Assembly: GCF_000296815.2 (NCBI RefSeq)
Contig: NZ_CAIT01000009.1
Location: forward strand, 620,001 to 684,000
Length of the DNA: 64,000 bases
Reading direction: 5' to 3'
Origin: Fibrisoma limi BUZ 3
Lineage (GTDB): Bacteria > Bacteroidota > Bacteroidia > Cytophagales > Spirosomataceae
Under the pieces are notes generated by a model that saw nothing but the letters and a program-made list of their open reading frames with translations, was not told the DNA's origin and did no database searches. Shown here in pieces: positions 1 to 7,350 of the stretch. Positions within the stretch are counted from its first letter, which is position 1; each line of letters starts with the position of its first letter. The position numbers were made by a program, and so were the translations under genes.

Positions 1-2
1 CG

Positions 3-422
3 TCGGATTTTTACCTGCCTGATTTTTACCTGAAGCGCGAAGACCTGCTCCGGAAGCGCCTGGCCGACCTCGACACCAAAGAAGCCTGGCGGTTGCATAC
101 TGGCCGGATGTTCAACGCCAAATACGGCATTACAAACGTACTGGTCGACTGGAGCGATGAACTGCTCGGGCTGGTTCACCGGCTTATCGACCTCATCGAC
201 GTAGAGCAGTTGCGGCTGATTCTGCTCGAAATGGCCCGCAACGTCCGGGAGCATACCCGCGGTTTTCCGGACCTGCTGATCTGGAATGAACAGGGGCAGT
301 ATGAATTTGTGGAAGTTAAATCCCCGACCGATCACCTCGGGCCCCAGCAATTACACTGGTTGCAATTTTTCCAGACCATCGGCGTACCGGGCAAAGTCGT
401 TCGGGTGATCTGGGAAGCTTAA
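3..422 (+). CDS. VRR-NUC domain nuclease, 3' part (5' end outside window)
   Basis: The reading frame is open from the first bases of the window, so only the C-terminal ~139 residues are present. The end carries the VRR-NUC (PD-(D/E)XK-type) signature: GFPDLLIW, then FVEVKSPTD, then a Q-x-x-W helix (QQLHWLQFF). In this family the Asp of PDL and the Glu/Lys of EVK bind metal and cleave DNA. Bacterial FAN1-like proteins end in this way, so a structure-specific DNA repair nuclease is the best guess. The upstream part with the SAP/TPR-like regions of FAN1 cannot be seen, so the exact family is inferred. Confidence 0.8.
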   Translation, partial: SDFYLPDFYLKREDLLRKRLADLDTKEAWRLHTGRMFNAKYGITNVLVDWSDELLGLVHRLIDLIDVEQLRLILLEMARNVREHTRGFPDLLIWNEQGQYEFVEVKSPTDHLGPQQLHWLQFFQTIGVPGKVVRVIWEA

Positions 423-438
423 CTACCGCAAAGCGTCA

Positions 439-1176
439 TCAAATCCGGCCGATACGCAGGAATATAGGAAATTGAACGTCCTGCTCGTCGGCCGTCCACA
501 GCGGTTTCAGCCGGTCGCCCAGCGCCGTTACGGGGTCCTCTTCATTTTCATAGAGGTATTGACGCACCGCCGACCACGTCCTGAGGTAATTCAGAAACCG
601 ATCCAGCGACCATGATCGCCGGGCGACAAAGTTGTGGTGTTCTGCCTGATCGAAGGGAAAGGGCAGCGTGGCATACGCTCCGTCGACGTATCGACGCTGA
701 GGGTCCCAATACGGACCAATAACGTTTCGATAGAAATCCAGTATGATCGGGTCCAGTTGCGCCGATACCTGAACCATACCGTAGCCCCATTCGGCAATCG
801 CGGCTCCCGGCTTCGCTACCCGCCGTACCTCTTCATGAAACGCAGGCACATTAAACCAGTGCAGTGCCTGCGCTACGGTAATCAGGTCGAAGGTCTGATC
901 CGAAAACGGTGTCTGTTCGGCCATGCTGACCTGATAGTGTATGTTGGGTTGGTGTACCGCCTGCGCCAGTTGCTTTTCGCTAATGTCGGTAGCTTCTACG
1001 CGGTCAAAATAAGCAGCCAGTGCCCCGGCAACCTGTCCATTGCCCGTAGCACAATCCCAGGCCACATTACGCTGAGTTACCCTCGACAGCACAACGTCGT
1101 ATAAATCAGCGGGATAATCAATCCGGTACTGAGCATACAGGTCAGCATGACCGGAAAAACGATCGACAGGCATCAT
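439..1176 (-). CDS. Class I SAM-dependent methyltransferase
   Basis: A 245-aa protein with a Rossmann methyltransferase fold of the UbiE/Methyltransf_11 type. Motif I is DCATGNGQ (about residues 41-48), the acidic post-I strand is EATDIS (~61-66), and the FDLITVAQALHWF segment (~96-108) is typical of the family. SAM binding is well supported but the substrate is unknown. Two ATG codons stand in tandem at the start and either may be used. It converges on the partial nuclease gene with only 16 bp between the stops. Confidence 0.85.
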   Translation of the reverse strand: MMPVDRFSGHADLYAQYRIDYPADLYDVVLSRVTQRNVAWDCATGNGQVAGALAAYFDRVEATDISEKQLAQAVHQPNIHYQVSMAEQTPFSDQTFDLITVAQALHWFNVPAFHEEVRRVAKPGAAIAEWGYGMVQVSAQLDPIILDFYRNVIGPYWDPQRRYVDGAYATLPFPFDQAEHHNFVARRSWSLDRFLNYLRTWSAVRQYLYENEEDPVTALGDRLKPLWTADEQDVQFPIFLRIGRI

Positions 1177-1264
1177 TTTTTACAAAATTGGATCGCTAAT
1201 TTTAAACGTTTTCCATTAAATTCTGTCATACAAAGGATTTAGGTAGTAAAAAGCTAAGCTACAA

Positions 1265-1295
1265 TTGGCTTATGTTGTGAATCAGCCTAATTTTG
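1265..1295 (+). promoter_or_regulatory. Putative Bacteroidota sigma-A promoter of the cytochrome c gene
   Basis: TTG at 1265-1267 and TAATTTTG at 1288-1295 match the -33 and -7 (TAnnTTTG) elements known from Bacteroidota, with a 20-bp spacer. Transcription would begin near 1302, about 50 nt before the chosen ATG. This supports the start at 1355 rather than an upstream one. Confidence 0.5.
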
Positions 1296-1354
1296 TAGAA
1301 CTAGATACAACCTGCTTTTCATTGTTTTACCCATTTATTGATTACCCGTTTGTC

Positions 1355-1750
1355 ATGAAAAAAACGTTTGGATTTCTCTTCGCTACGGCTTTGGTGACTG
1401 TAGCTTCGTACAATGCCAACGCTCAGGCGTCTACCGACGAAATTCCGGCCGACATGAACGCTCTGATGCAAAAATATACGTGCATTGCCTGCCACCGTCC
1501 GAATCAGCGACTGGTTGGCCCGGCCTACAAAGACGTAGCTAAGAAAAACTATACAAACGAAAAAATCGTCGAACTGATCTATAATCCGGTACCGAGCAAC
1601 TGGCCTGGTTACCCTCCGATGGCTCCAATGAAGCAGGTACCGAAAGAGGATGCCCTAAAACTGGCGACCTGGATCAATTCACTGGATGGTACGCCGGGTG
1701 GCGGTGCCAAGAAGCCGGCGGCTAAGAAACCCGCGACCAAGAAATCATAA
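1355..1750 (+). CDS. Secreted small c-type cytochrome
   Basis: A 131-aa exported cytochrome c. Residues 1-24 form a signal peptide (MKKTFGFLF... ending NANAQ). The haem-binding CIACH is at 43-47 and a likely distal Met ligand lies in PPMAPM (~88-92), as in class I cytochromes of the c551/c552 type. The last ~15 residues are a Lys/Ala/Pro tail of unknown use. It probably carries electrons in the periplasm. The frame extends 30 codons upstream, but the ATG at 1355 is preferred because it opens directly onto the signal peptide and the likely promoter lies upstream of it. Confidence 0.85.
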   Translation: MKKTFGFLFATALVTVASYNANAQASTDEIPADMNALMQKYTCIACHRPNQRLVGPAYKDVAKKNYTNEKIVELIYNPVPSNWPGYPPMAPMKQVPKEDALKLATWINSLDGTPGGGAKKPAAKKPATKKS

Positions 1751-1766
1751 TCTGAGTGTTTCTGTG

Positions 1767-1806
1767 CCTAGCAAAAAGCCCCGCCATGGCGGGGCTTTTT
1801 GCTAGG
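1767..1806 (+). terminator. Strong intrinsic terminator after the cytochrome c gene
   Basis: A perfect 40-bp palindrome with two 20-nt arms containing AAAAAGCCCCGCC and its complement. The T5 run is inside the right arm, so it could work in both directions. It separates the cytochrome gene from the quinone reductase gene. Confidence 0.75.
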
Positions 1807-2029
1807 CTTTGCTTTGTCGCTTCATCGTCGGGCCACGAAAGGGTAACCTGAAAACGTACCTGACAAACCTGTAAACATACTCCTTCCAACCGCCCCATTT
1901 GCAGGAATTTTGTGTGGTCTTCAACGCACTTAAATACGACAGGGCAAAACCCCAACCGGTTTTACTTTCCTGCGGCTCAGCCTTTAGAGCACCAGGGTAC
2001 CCTAAACAAATCAGAAAAAAATAACAACC

Positions 2030-2968
2030 ATGAAAGCCATCATCATTGACGAGCCAGGCGGAATCGACAAACTGATTTATACTGAAATTCCCAGGCCAAC
2101 TATCAAACCAGATGAAGTACTGGTACAGGTAAAGGCCATCAGCATCAACCCGGTAGACGTAAAAACCCGCGCCGGCAAAGGTACTTACGGCCGCATCAAG
2201 CAGGAACGCCCTTTGATAATCGGCTGGGACATTAGCGGTGTAGTAACCGAAGCCGGAAGCGACACGAATTTCAAACCCGGCGACGACGTATTCGGTATGG
2301 TCAACTTCCCGGGTCACGGCAAAGCTTACGCGGAGTACGTAGCCGCCCCCGCCAACCAACTGGCCCTGAAACCGTCGGCCATTACCCATGCCGAAGCGGC
2401 AGCCGCTACGCTGGCGGCCCTCACTGCCTACCAGGCGCTGCTCACGAAAGCACAGGTGCAGCCGGGACAAACCGTTCTGGTACATGCAGCCGCCGGCGGT
2501 GTTGGCCATTTTGCGGTGCAGATAGCCAAACACCTCGGTGCGCATGTAGTGGGGACATCCTCAGCCAAAAACAAAGATGTTGTTATGCGCTTAGGGGCCG
2601 ATGAGCACATCGACTACCACGGCTACGACTGGGCCAATAGCCCATACGAATTCGATTTCATTCTGGATACCATCGGGGGCGATAACATCGACCGATCGCT
2701 GGATGTGGCAAAACCGGGCGGTACCCTTATCAGCATTCCTTCAGGATTGAGTGAAACAGTGACAGAAAAGGCTAAAGCCAGAGGGGTGAATGGTTTTTTC
2801 TTCCTGGTGTCGTCTAACGGCGAAGACATGAAGGTGCTTGCCGATTGGCTGGAGCAGGGTATCATTAAATCCCACGTATCGGAACTAGTTGCGTTTGAAG
2901 ACATGGGGAAAGCCCACGCACAGGTCGAGAGCGGCCGTACTATCGGGAAGGTGATCGTGGCACTGTAA
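2030..2968 (+). CDS. Zinc-independent NADP-dependent alcohol dehydrogenase / quinone reductase
   Basis: A 312-aa member of the medium-chain dehydrogenase/reductase superfamily, quinone oxidoreductase branch. The N-terminal catalytic GroES-like domain has DEVLVQVKAISINPVDVK, and the Rossmann domain shows HAAAGGVGHFAVQIAK (~151-166), the NADPH-binding AAxGGVG motif. The zinc-ligand cysteines of true alcohol dehydrogenases are absent. Family members reduce quinones or enones with NADPH; the substrate is not readable. An AraC-type regulator follows on the same strand after 93 bp and may control it. Confidence 0.85.
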   Translation: MKAIIIDEPGGIDKLIYTEIPRPTIKPDEVLVQVKAISINPVDVKTRAGKGTYGRIKQERPLIIGWDISGVVTEAGSDTNFKPGDDVFGMVNFPGHGKAYAEYVAAPANQLALKPSAITHAEAAAATLAALTAYQALLTKAQVQPGQTVLVHAAAGGVGHFAVQIAKHLGAHVVGTSSAKNKDVVMRLGADEHIDYHGYDWANSPYEFDFILDTIGGDNIDRSLDVAKPGGTLISIPSGLSETVTEKAKARGVNGFFFLVSSNGEDMKVLADWLEQGIIKSHVSELVAFEDMGKAHAQVESGRTIGKVIVAL

Positions 2969-3061
2969 AGCTTTTTCTCAACCAAGCACCTTCTGCCGAG
3001 TCCTGTTGTTTATAACCATGCCGGGCAAATCGGCCCTCACAGAAAAAAGCAACCCTGTTCT

Positions 3062-3898
3062 ATGCAGATTGAGCATACCGCACAGCCTTTCACTATTCAG
3101 GAAGAAGTGTTGCAGGTCTGGACGAAACGGCCGCATCAGCACAACTTTTTTGAACTCGTTTTCATAAAAAACGGCACGGGAAGTCAATGCATCAACGGCA
3201 ACATGCTGCCGTACGGGAAAGAAAGTATATTCCTGCTGCCACCCTACGATTGCCATTCCTTTCAGATCAGTTCGCCAACGTCATTTGTCTTTATCCGCTT
3301 CAACGCTCTGTTCTTCCAGGAAGACAAACGGCAGATGATGGACTACAGCCAGTGGTTCAAAAACCTGCATTACGTACTGAGCAGTTACAATCGGATGCCC
3401 GGCGAAATCATTCGTTCGGCGTCGGACAAGGCGCTGATGGTTAGTCTGATTACCAGCATAGTTCATGAGCAGCAAGAAACGAACCCCTCCGAATCCATCA
3501 TCCGAACTAATATGGTGGCCATGCTGAACGTACTGGTGCGCAACCTTGAAAACAGCTTTCGGGACAGTCACAAAGCCCAGAATAATCAGACAAAAGACCT
3601 TCTGCAATACATTCAATACAATCTGTTCGACAACGATAAGCTGAAGGTCGAAGTTATTGCCAGCGAATTCAACCTGGCACCGACGTACGTGGGCGAATAC
3701 TTCAAGAAAAAAGTAGGGGAGAACCTAAAGGAATATATTCTGAAAGCCCGGGTGAACGTAGCCCAAAGCCGTCTGCAATATTCCGGACAGAGCATCAAAG
3801 AGGTTGCTTACGATCTGGGCTTTACTGATGCCAGCCACCTGACAAAGGTCATCAGGAAATATTATGATGCAGCGAAGCAGCCAATGTGCAGCCTGTAA
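3062..3898 (+). CDS. AraC family transcriptional regulator
   Basis: A 278-aa regulator. The N-terminal cupin-like effector domain (~10-90) contains RPHQHNFFELVFI and a PYDCHSF stretch. The C-terminal double helix-turn-helix (~175-275) contains VEVIASEFNLAPTYVGEYFK and the second-helix signature AYDLGFTDASHLTKV. The end, KYYDAAKQPMCSL, lacks the usual G-x-x-P-x-x-Y/F-R closing motif, so the C-terminus has diverged or shifted. It probably regulates the reductase just upstream, which is an inference from position. Confidence 0.85.
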   Translation: MQIEHTAQPFTIQEEVLQVWTKRPHQHNFFELVFIKNGTGSQCINGNMLPYGKESIFLLPPYDCHSFQISSPTSFVFIRFNALFFQEDKRQMMDYSQWFKNLHYVLSSYNRMPGEIIRSASDKALMVSLITSIVHEQQETNPSESIIRTNMVAMLNVLVRNLENSFRDSHKAQNNQTKDLLQYIQYNLFDNDKLKVEVIASEFNLAPTYVGEYFKKKVGENLKEYILKARVNVAQSRLQYSGQSIKEVAYDLGFTDASHLTKVIRKYYDAAKQPMCSL

Positions 3899-3918
3899 TC
3901 ATTTACCAGCATAGTACA

Positions 3919-3957
3919 ATCAAAAAGGCCTCATTGAGTAAATGAGGCCTTTTTGAT
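3919..3957 (+). terminator. Intrinsic terminator after the AraC gene
   Basis: Two 17-nt complementary arms (ATCAAAAAGGCCTCATT and its complement) enclose a 5-nt loop, with a T5 run inside the right arm. Because both arms carry A/T runs it may also serve the convergent rlmB-like gene on the minus strand. Confidence 0.75.
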
Positions 3958-3985
3958 GATGTCTATTCCTTCACTACTACGACAG

Positions 3986-5032
3986 CTATCGGCCGCTGCT
4001 CCGTTGCCGAACGGCTTCGTATAAAACTACCCCCGTTGCAACGGATACGTTCAGCGAACCTACCTCCCCCAGCAATGGTATCCGGACGTGCGTATCGACC
4101 ATTCGGAGCAACTCGGGTGAGATACCGTCTTCTTCCGAACCCATGATTACGGCCAACGGCCCCGTCATATCAGTTGCGTACAGGTCGCGGTACGTTTTTT
4201 CCGTACACGCAATCACCCGAATGCCTGATTCCTGCAAGTACTTCACTGTATCGGCCAGATCGTACTCCCGACAAACAGAGATATGGTTCAAAGCCCCCGA
4301 AGAGGTTTTCATCGCGTCGGAGTTGATGGCGGCTGCCCCCCGGCCTGGAATTACGATGCACTGTACCCCGGAACACTCGGCCGTCCGGGCAATAGCTCCA
4401 AAATTGCGCACATCTGTAATTCGGTCAAGGAGCAGCAGGAACGGTGTTTCGCCCCGCTCGTGTACATCAGCGATCACGTTGGATAGCTTGACGTAGTGAA
4501 TTGGTGACACCATGCAGATAACCCCCTGGTGATTTTTGCGCGTCATCCGATCCAGTTTCTCCACCGGTACGCGCTGAATGGTTACGCGATTTTGGAACGC
4601 CAGGTTCTGGATGTCGGGGTTACTGAGCCCCTTTTCCATGTACAGCTTGTCGATCTGCTGATCGGACTTCAGCGTTTCGATTACCGACTGTATGCCAAAC
4701 ACCATCTCTTCGGGTGCTGGCTTAAACTGCGGTCGCGGGCCGCCCGGCCGCCCACCTCCAGAACGATTATAGGACTTGCGGTAAGGCTGGTCCCGATCTG
4801 GCCTGTCCCGGTCAGGCGTGACCCGGTCAGGCGAGACCCGGTCAGACGTATCGTCAGACCTGTAGTCGCGGTCAGGCCTGTCCCGGTCAGATGATTCCTG
4901 ATCTGACGGTACGTCTGTCCGATCCTCACCAGAACGGGTCACGCCTGACCGGGTCTCGCCAGACCGGTTTTTATTAAAACGATTTATTCGCGGATTGCGC
5001 CGGTTCTCCATGCTTCTACGATCGGGTACCAA
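3986..5032 (-). CDS. rlmB: 23S rRNA (guanosine-2'-O-)methyltransferase, TrmH/RlmB family
   Basis: A 348-aa SPOUT methyltransferase. The first ~105 residues are a low-complexity charged tail of repeated (S/T/R)PDR-like units. A SpoU substrate-binding domain follows (~110-180; VFGIQSVIETL), then the knotted catalytic domain with the three family motifs: NFGAIARTA (~213-221), IMGSEEDGIS and IPLLGEVGSLNVSVATGV. RlmB methylates G2251 of 23S rRNA in E. coli; this paralog type is inferred. The start overlaps the end of the upstream GWxTD gene by 49 nt, or 28 nt if the ATG at 5011 is used, which suggests translational coupling. Confidence 0.87.
   Translation of the reverse strand: MVPDRRSMENRRNPRINRFNKNRSGETRSGVTRSGEDRTDVPSDQESSDRDRPDRDYRSDDTSDRVSPDRVTPDRDRPDRDQPYRKSYNRSGGGRPGGPRPQFKPAPEEMVFGIQSVIETLKSDQQIDKLYMEKGLSNPDIQNLAFQNRVTIQRVPVEKLDRMTRKNHQGVICMVSPIHYVKLSNVIADVHERGETPFLLLLDRITDVRNFGAIARTAECSGVQCIVIPGRGAAAINSDAMKTSSGALNHISVCREYDLADTVKYLQESGIRVIACTEKTYRDLYATDMTGPLAVIMGSEEDGISPELLRMVDTHVRIPLLGEVGSLNVSVATGVVLYEAVRQRSSGR
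4785..4975 (-). repeat. Degenerate short tandem repeats encoding the RlmB N-terminal tail
   Basis: The DNA contains many near-copies of a 10-12 bp unit (GGTCAGGCGTGACCC, GGTCAGGCGAGACCC, GGTCAGGCCTGTCCC). They encode an Arg/Asp/Ser/Pro-rich disordered tail, which probably grew by slippage. The block lies just below the overlap with the upstream gene. Confidence 0.7.
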
Positions 5033-6360
5033 ATCGGCTGGTACTCGATGTAGCGCACCAGTTCATAATGATCCTCGACAAATTGGTTTGGTTTTTTCGT
5101 AAAGGTAAAGGTAATCTCCGACACGTTGGCCCGTCGATTATACACCCATACCTCGCGTTCGCGGTTGCGCTGTACGCGATCGGGCGGACCAAGTACGATG
5201 TAAATCATACCTTTGTCGGTTTTCCAGCCCTCCTTATAACTCGTAAACAAGCGGTTAGCTTCTTCTACGCGGTCGAAATACGCTTTAATGGTCCGCTTGG
5301 CCACATCCTCATTACCTGACATCAAACTCAGCCAGTACCGATCAAACGCTTTCTTGGTATCCTGCGCCTGATTCAACTCACTAATCTCCGACCCCGTACT
5401 CATGTATAGCACGGGCTTGATGAGCTTGTCAGGACGGGTCATTTTCGGGAACCGCTTGTCCGTTACAACCAGCCCAATGCCATAGGCATCGGTAGTATCC
5501 TCCATGAAATAGTATAACCCTTCTTTAGGCAAGGTAAACGGCTGGTTGGTCGTAACCCTCAGGGTTGTATCGACATCCAGTGAACGCGATGCCGGGCGCG
5601 ACGACGTATTCATTGGCGAAGAGGCTGCGTCAAATTCATGCTTGTATCGGAAAACGAACAACGGCTTGCTGTTCCCCTCTACGCTTCGGATCACTACCGT
5701 ATCGCCCTGGTTAACATAGTTGCGGAGTTGCGGCAATCGTCCATTCTTATCGAAAAGCGCATACCGATCACTCAGTTTCACGGCTCTGAAGCGTACCGGC
5801 AGGTCATTACGGGCTTTGGCGCCGGTACTAACTTCGGTCATTTCGGTTAACAGCACTGCACTGGCTACGTCTTTCGGTCGCTTGATGTCAAATGTCAGCG
5901 TCAGATGATCGCCGTCACGCACCAGTGTCTGGTCGTTGAGCGGTACGTTGCCATAGCCCAGCCGATCGCGATTGTTATAGTCGGGATACAGTACATAGGC
6001 AATCTGGAAGCGGCTCGACAAATCGGATGGATTCGTAACGGGACTGCCGTCGGGTTGCCGGGCCGTCAGATTCAGATACACCCGAACGGACGAACTGTCA
6101 ATAATCAGGTATTTCCCTTTTACGGACGTAACGGTCCATTCACCTGCGGCTTTGGCGGCATTCTGGGCGGCTGCCGGCGAAGACGATACAGGAGCTACCT
6201 GCCGCGAACTGGTCTGTCGGGAACCGGAATCCTGCGGATCGGCCTGTCGACTACCCCCTTTTTCTCTGACGCGTGCATCGTATTCCTGCGTCGGTTTTGT
6301 TGTGGAGCAGGCCGACAGCACACTAATCATCACTAAAGCATATAGTAAACGCATAAACAA
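4984..6360 (-). CDS. GWxTD domain lipoprotein
   Basis: A 458-aa predicted lipoprotein. Its signal (LLYALVMISVLSAC) ends in a lipobox Cys around residue 18. The C-terminal third has the GWxTD signature GWKTDKGMIYIVLGPPD (~381-397), typical of this Bacteroidota/Acidobacteriota family of unknown function. The region after the signal is Ser/Gln/Ala-rich and disordered, followed by beta-rich sequence. An ATG at residue 3 could also be the start. The stop lies inside the start region of the rlmB-like gene, so the two are probably one transcript. Confidence 0.8.
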   Translation of the reverse strand: MFMRLLYALVMISVLSACSTTKPTQEYDARVREKGGSRQADPQDSGSRQTSSRQVAPVSSSPAAAQNAAKAAGEWTVTSVKGKYLIIDSSSVRVYLNLTARQPDGSPVTNPSDLSSRFQIAYVLYPDYNNRDRLGYGNVPLNDQTLVRDGDHLTLTFDIKRPKDVASAVLLTEMTEVSTGAKARNDLPVRFRAVKLSDRYALFDKNGRLPQLRNYVNQGDTVVIRSVEGNSKPLFVFRYKHEFDAASSPMNTSSRPASRSLDVDTTLRVTTNQPFTLPKEGLYYFMEDTTDAYGIGLVVTDKRFPKMTRPDKLIKPVLYMSTGSEISELNQAQDTKKAFDRYWLSLMSGNEDVAKRTIKAYFDRVEEANRLFTSYKEGWKTDKGMIYIVLGPPDRVQRNREREVWVYNRRANVSEITFTFTKKPNQFVEDHYELVRYIEYQPIWYPIVEAWRTGAIRE

Positions 6361-6558
6361 CGATCAATAACGCTATCCTTAAGTTGTTTATATCTAACGA
6401 AAAACCGGCGACAGTTTGGTTATTGTCACCTTCATTTTTCTTTAGCTCTGCAAAAGACTAATTTTACTGATTGTTTTGCAAACCAGTTATTAGATAATAG
6501 ATGCCGACGGACAGTCGTTGGATTTCTGGTCAATACGTTAGCATCCGACATCCCGAAT

Positions 6559-7326
6559 ATGTACAAAACCACCGAAATAACCTCGGCCGAAATCGCGTCT
6601 GATAATCCTGTTCACCAGCGGCTGCTTTTTCCGTACGTTGAAGCGGCCAATCTGGTCAGCGGAAAAGTGCTTGAGATCGGCTGTGGCTGGGGTCGTGGCC
6701 TGCAGCTACTAACGCAGGCCGCCAGTCAGTATACCGGCATTGATAAAAATACTGACCTGATTGCCGCCCTGCGTCAGGAATACCCTCAATCGACGTTCAT
6801 TGCGGCCAACATTCCTCCGCTTACCGATCTGGCCGATAATACGTTCGATTATATCGTTACCTTCCAGGTTATTGAGCATATCGAAAACGATGACCTGTTT
6901 ATCAGGGAAGCGCACCGGGTGCTGAAGCCGGGCGGAAAACTCCTGCTGACGACTGTCAACCGAAAATTTTCGCTCACGCGCAATCCGTGGCACGTTCGGG
7001 AATACTACGCCGATGAGCTGAAAAACCTGATGGGCAAGTACTTCAGGAGCGTCCAAACGCGGGGTATCCACGGTAACGACAAGGTGATGACGTATTATGA
7101 GCAAAATAAAGAATCCGTACGCAAACTGACCCGCTTTGATATTTTCAACCTGCAATACCGCCTGCCACGTCGGCTGCTACAGGTCCCTTACGACCTGATG
7201 AACCGACTGAACCGTAACCGGCTGCTGCAACAGGATGGTCTGGCGACCGAGATTCATTACACCGACTATCTGGTCAGCAACGACCCGGCCGGTAGCCTCG
7301 ATTTCTTCTACGTAGCAACAAAATAA
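6559..7326 (+). CDS. SAM-dependent methyltransferase
   Basis: A 255-aa class I methyltransferase. Motif I is VLEIGCGWGRGLQLL (~37-51), the acidic GIDKN strand follows, and FDYIVTFQVIEHIENDD with VLKPGGKLLLTTVN is the Methyltransf_11/UbiG-type core. The C-terminal ~90 residues are basic and may bind the substrate, which is unknown. It stands alone on the plus strand, divergent from the GWxTD gene across ~200 bp. Confidence 0.85.
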   Translation: MYKTTEITSAEIASDNPVHQRLLFPYVEAANLVSGKVLEIGCGWGRGLQLLTQAASQYTGIDKNTDLIAALRQEYPQSTFIAANIPPLTDLADNTFDYIVTFQVIEHIENDDLFIREAHRVLKPGGKLLLTTVNRKFSLTRNPWHVREYYADELKNLMGKYFRSVQTRGIHGNDKVMTYYEQNKESVRKLTRFDIFNLQYRLPRRLLQVPYDLMNRLNRNRLLQQDGLATEIHYTDYLVSNDPAGSLDFFYVATK

Positions 7327-7350
7327 CGTGGGCGTTTATCGACCCATGCG

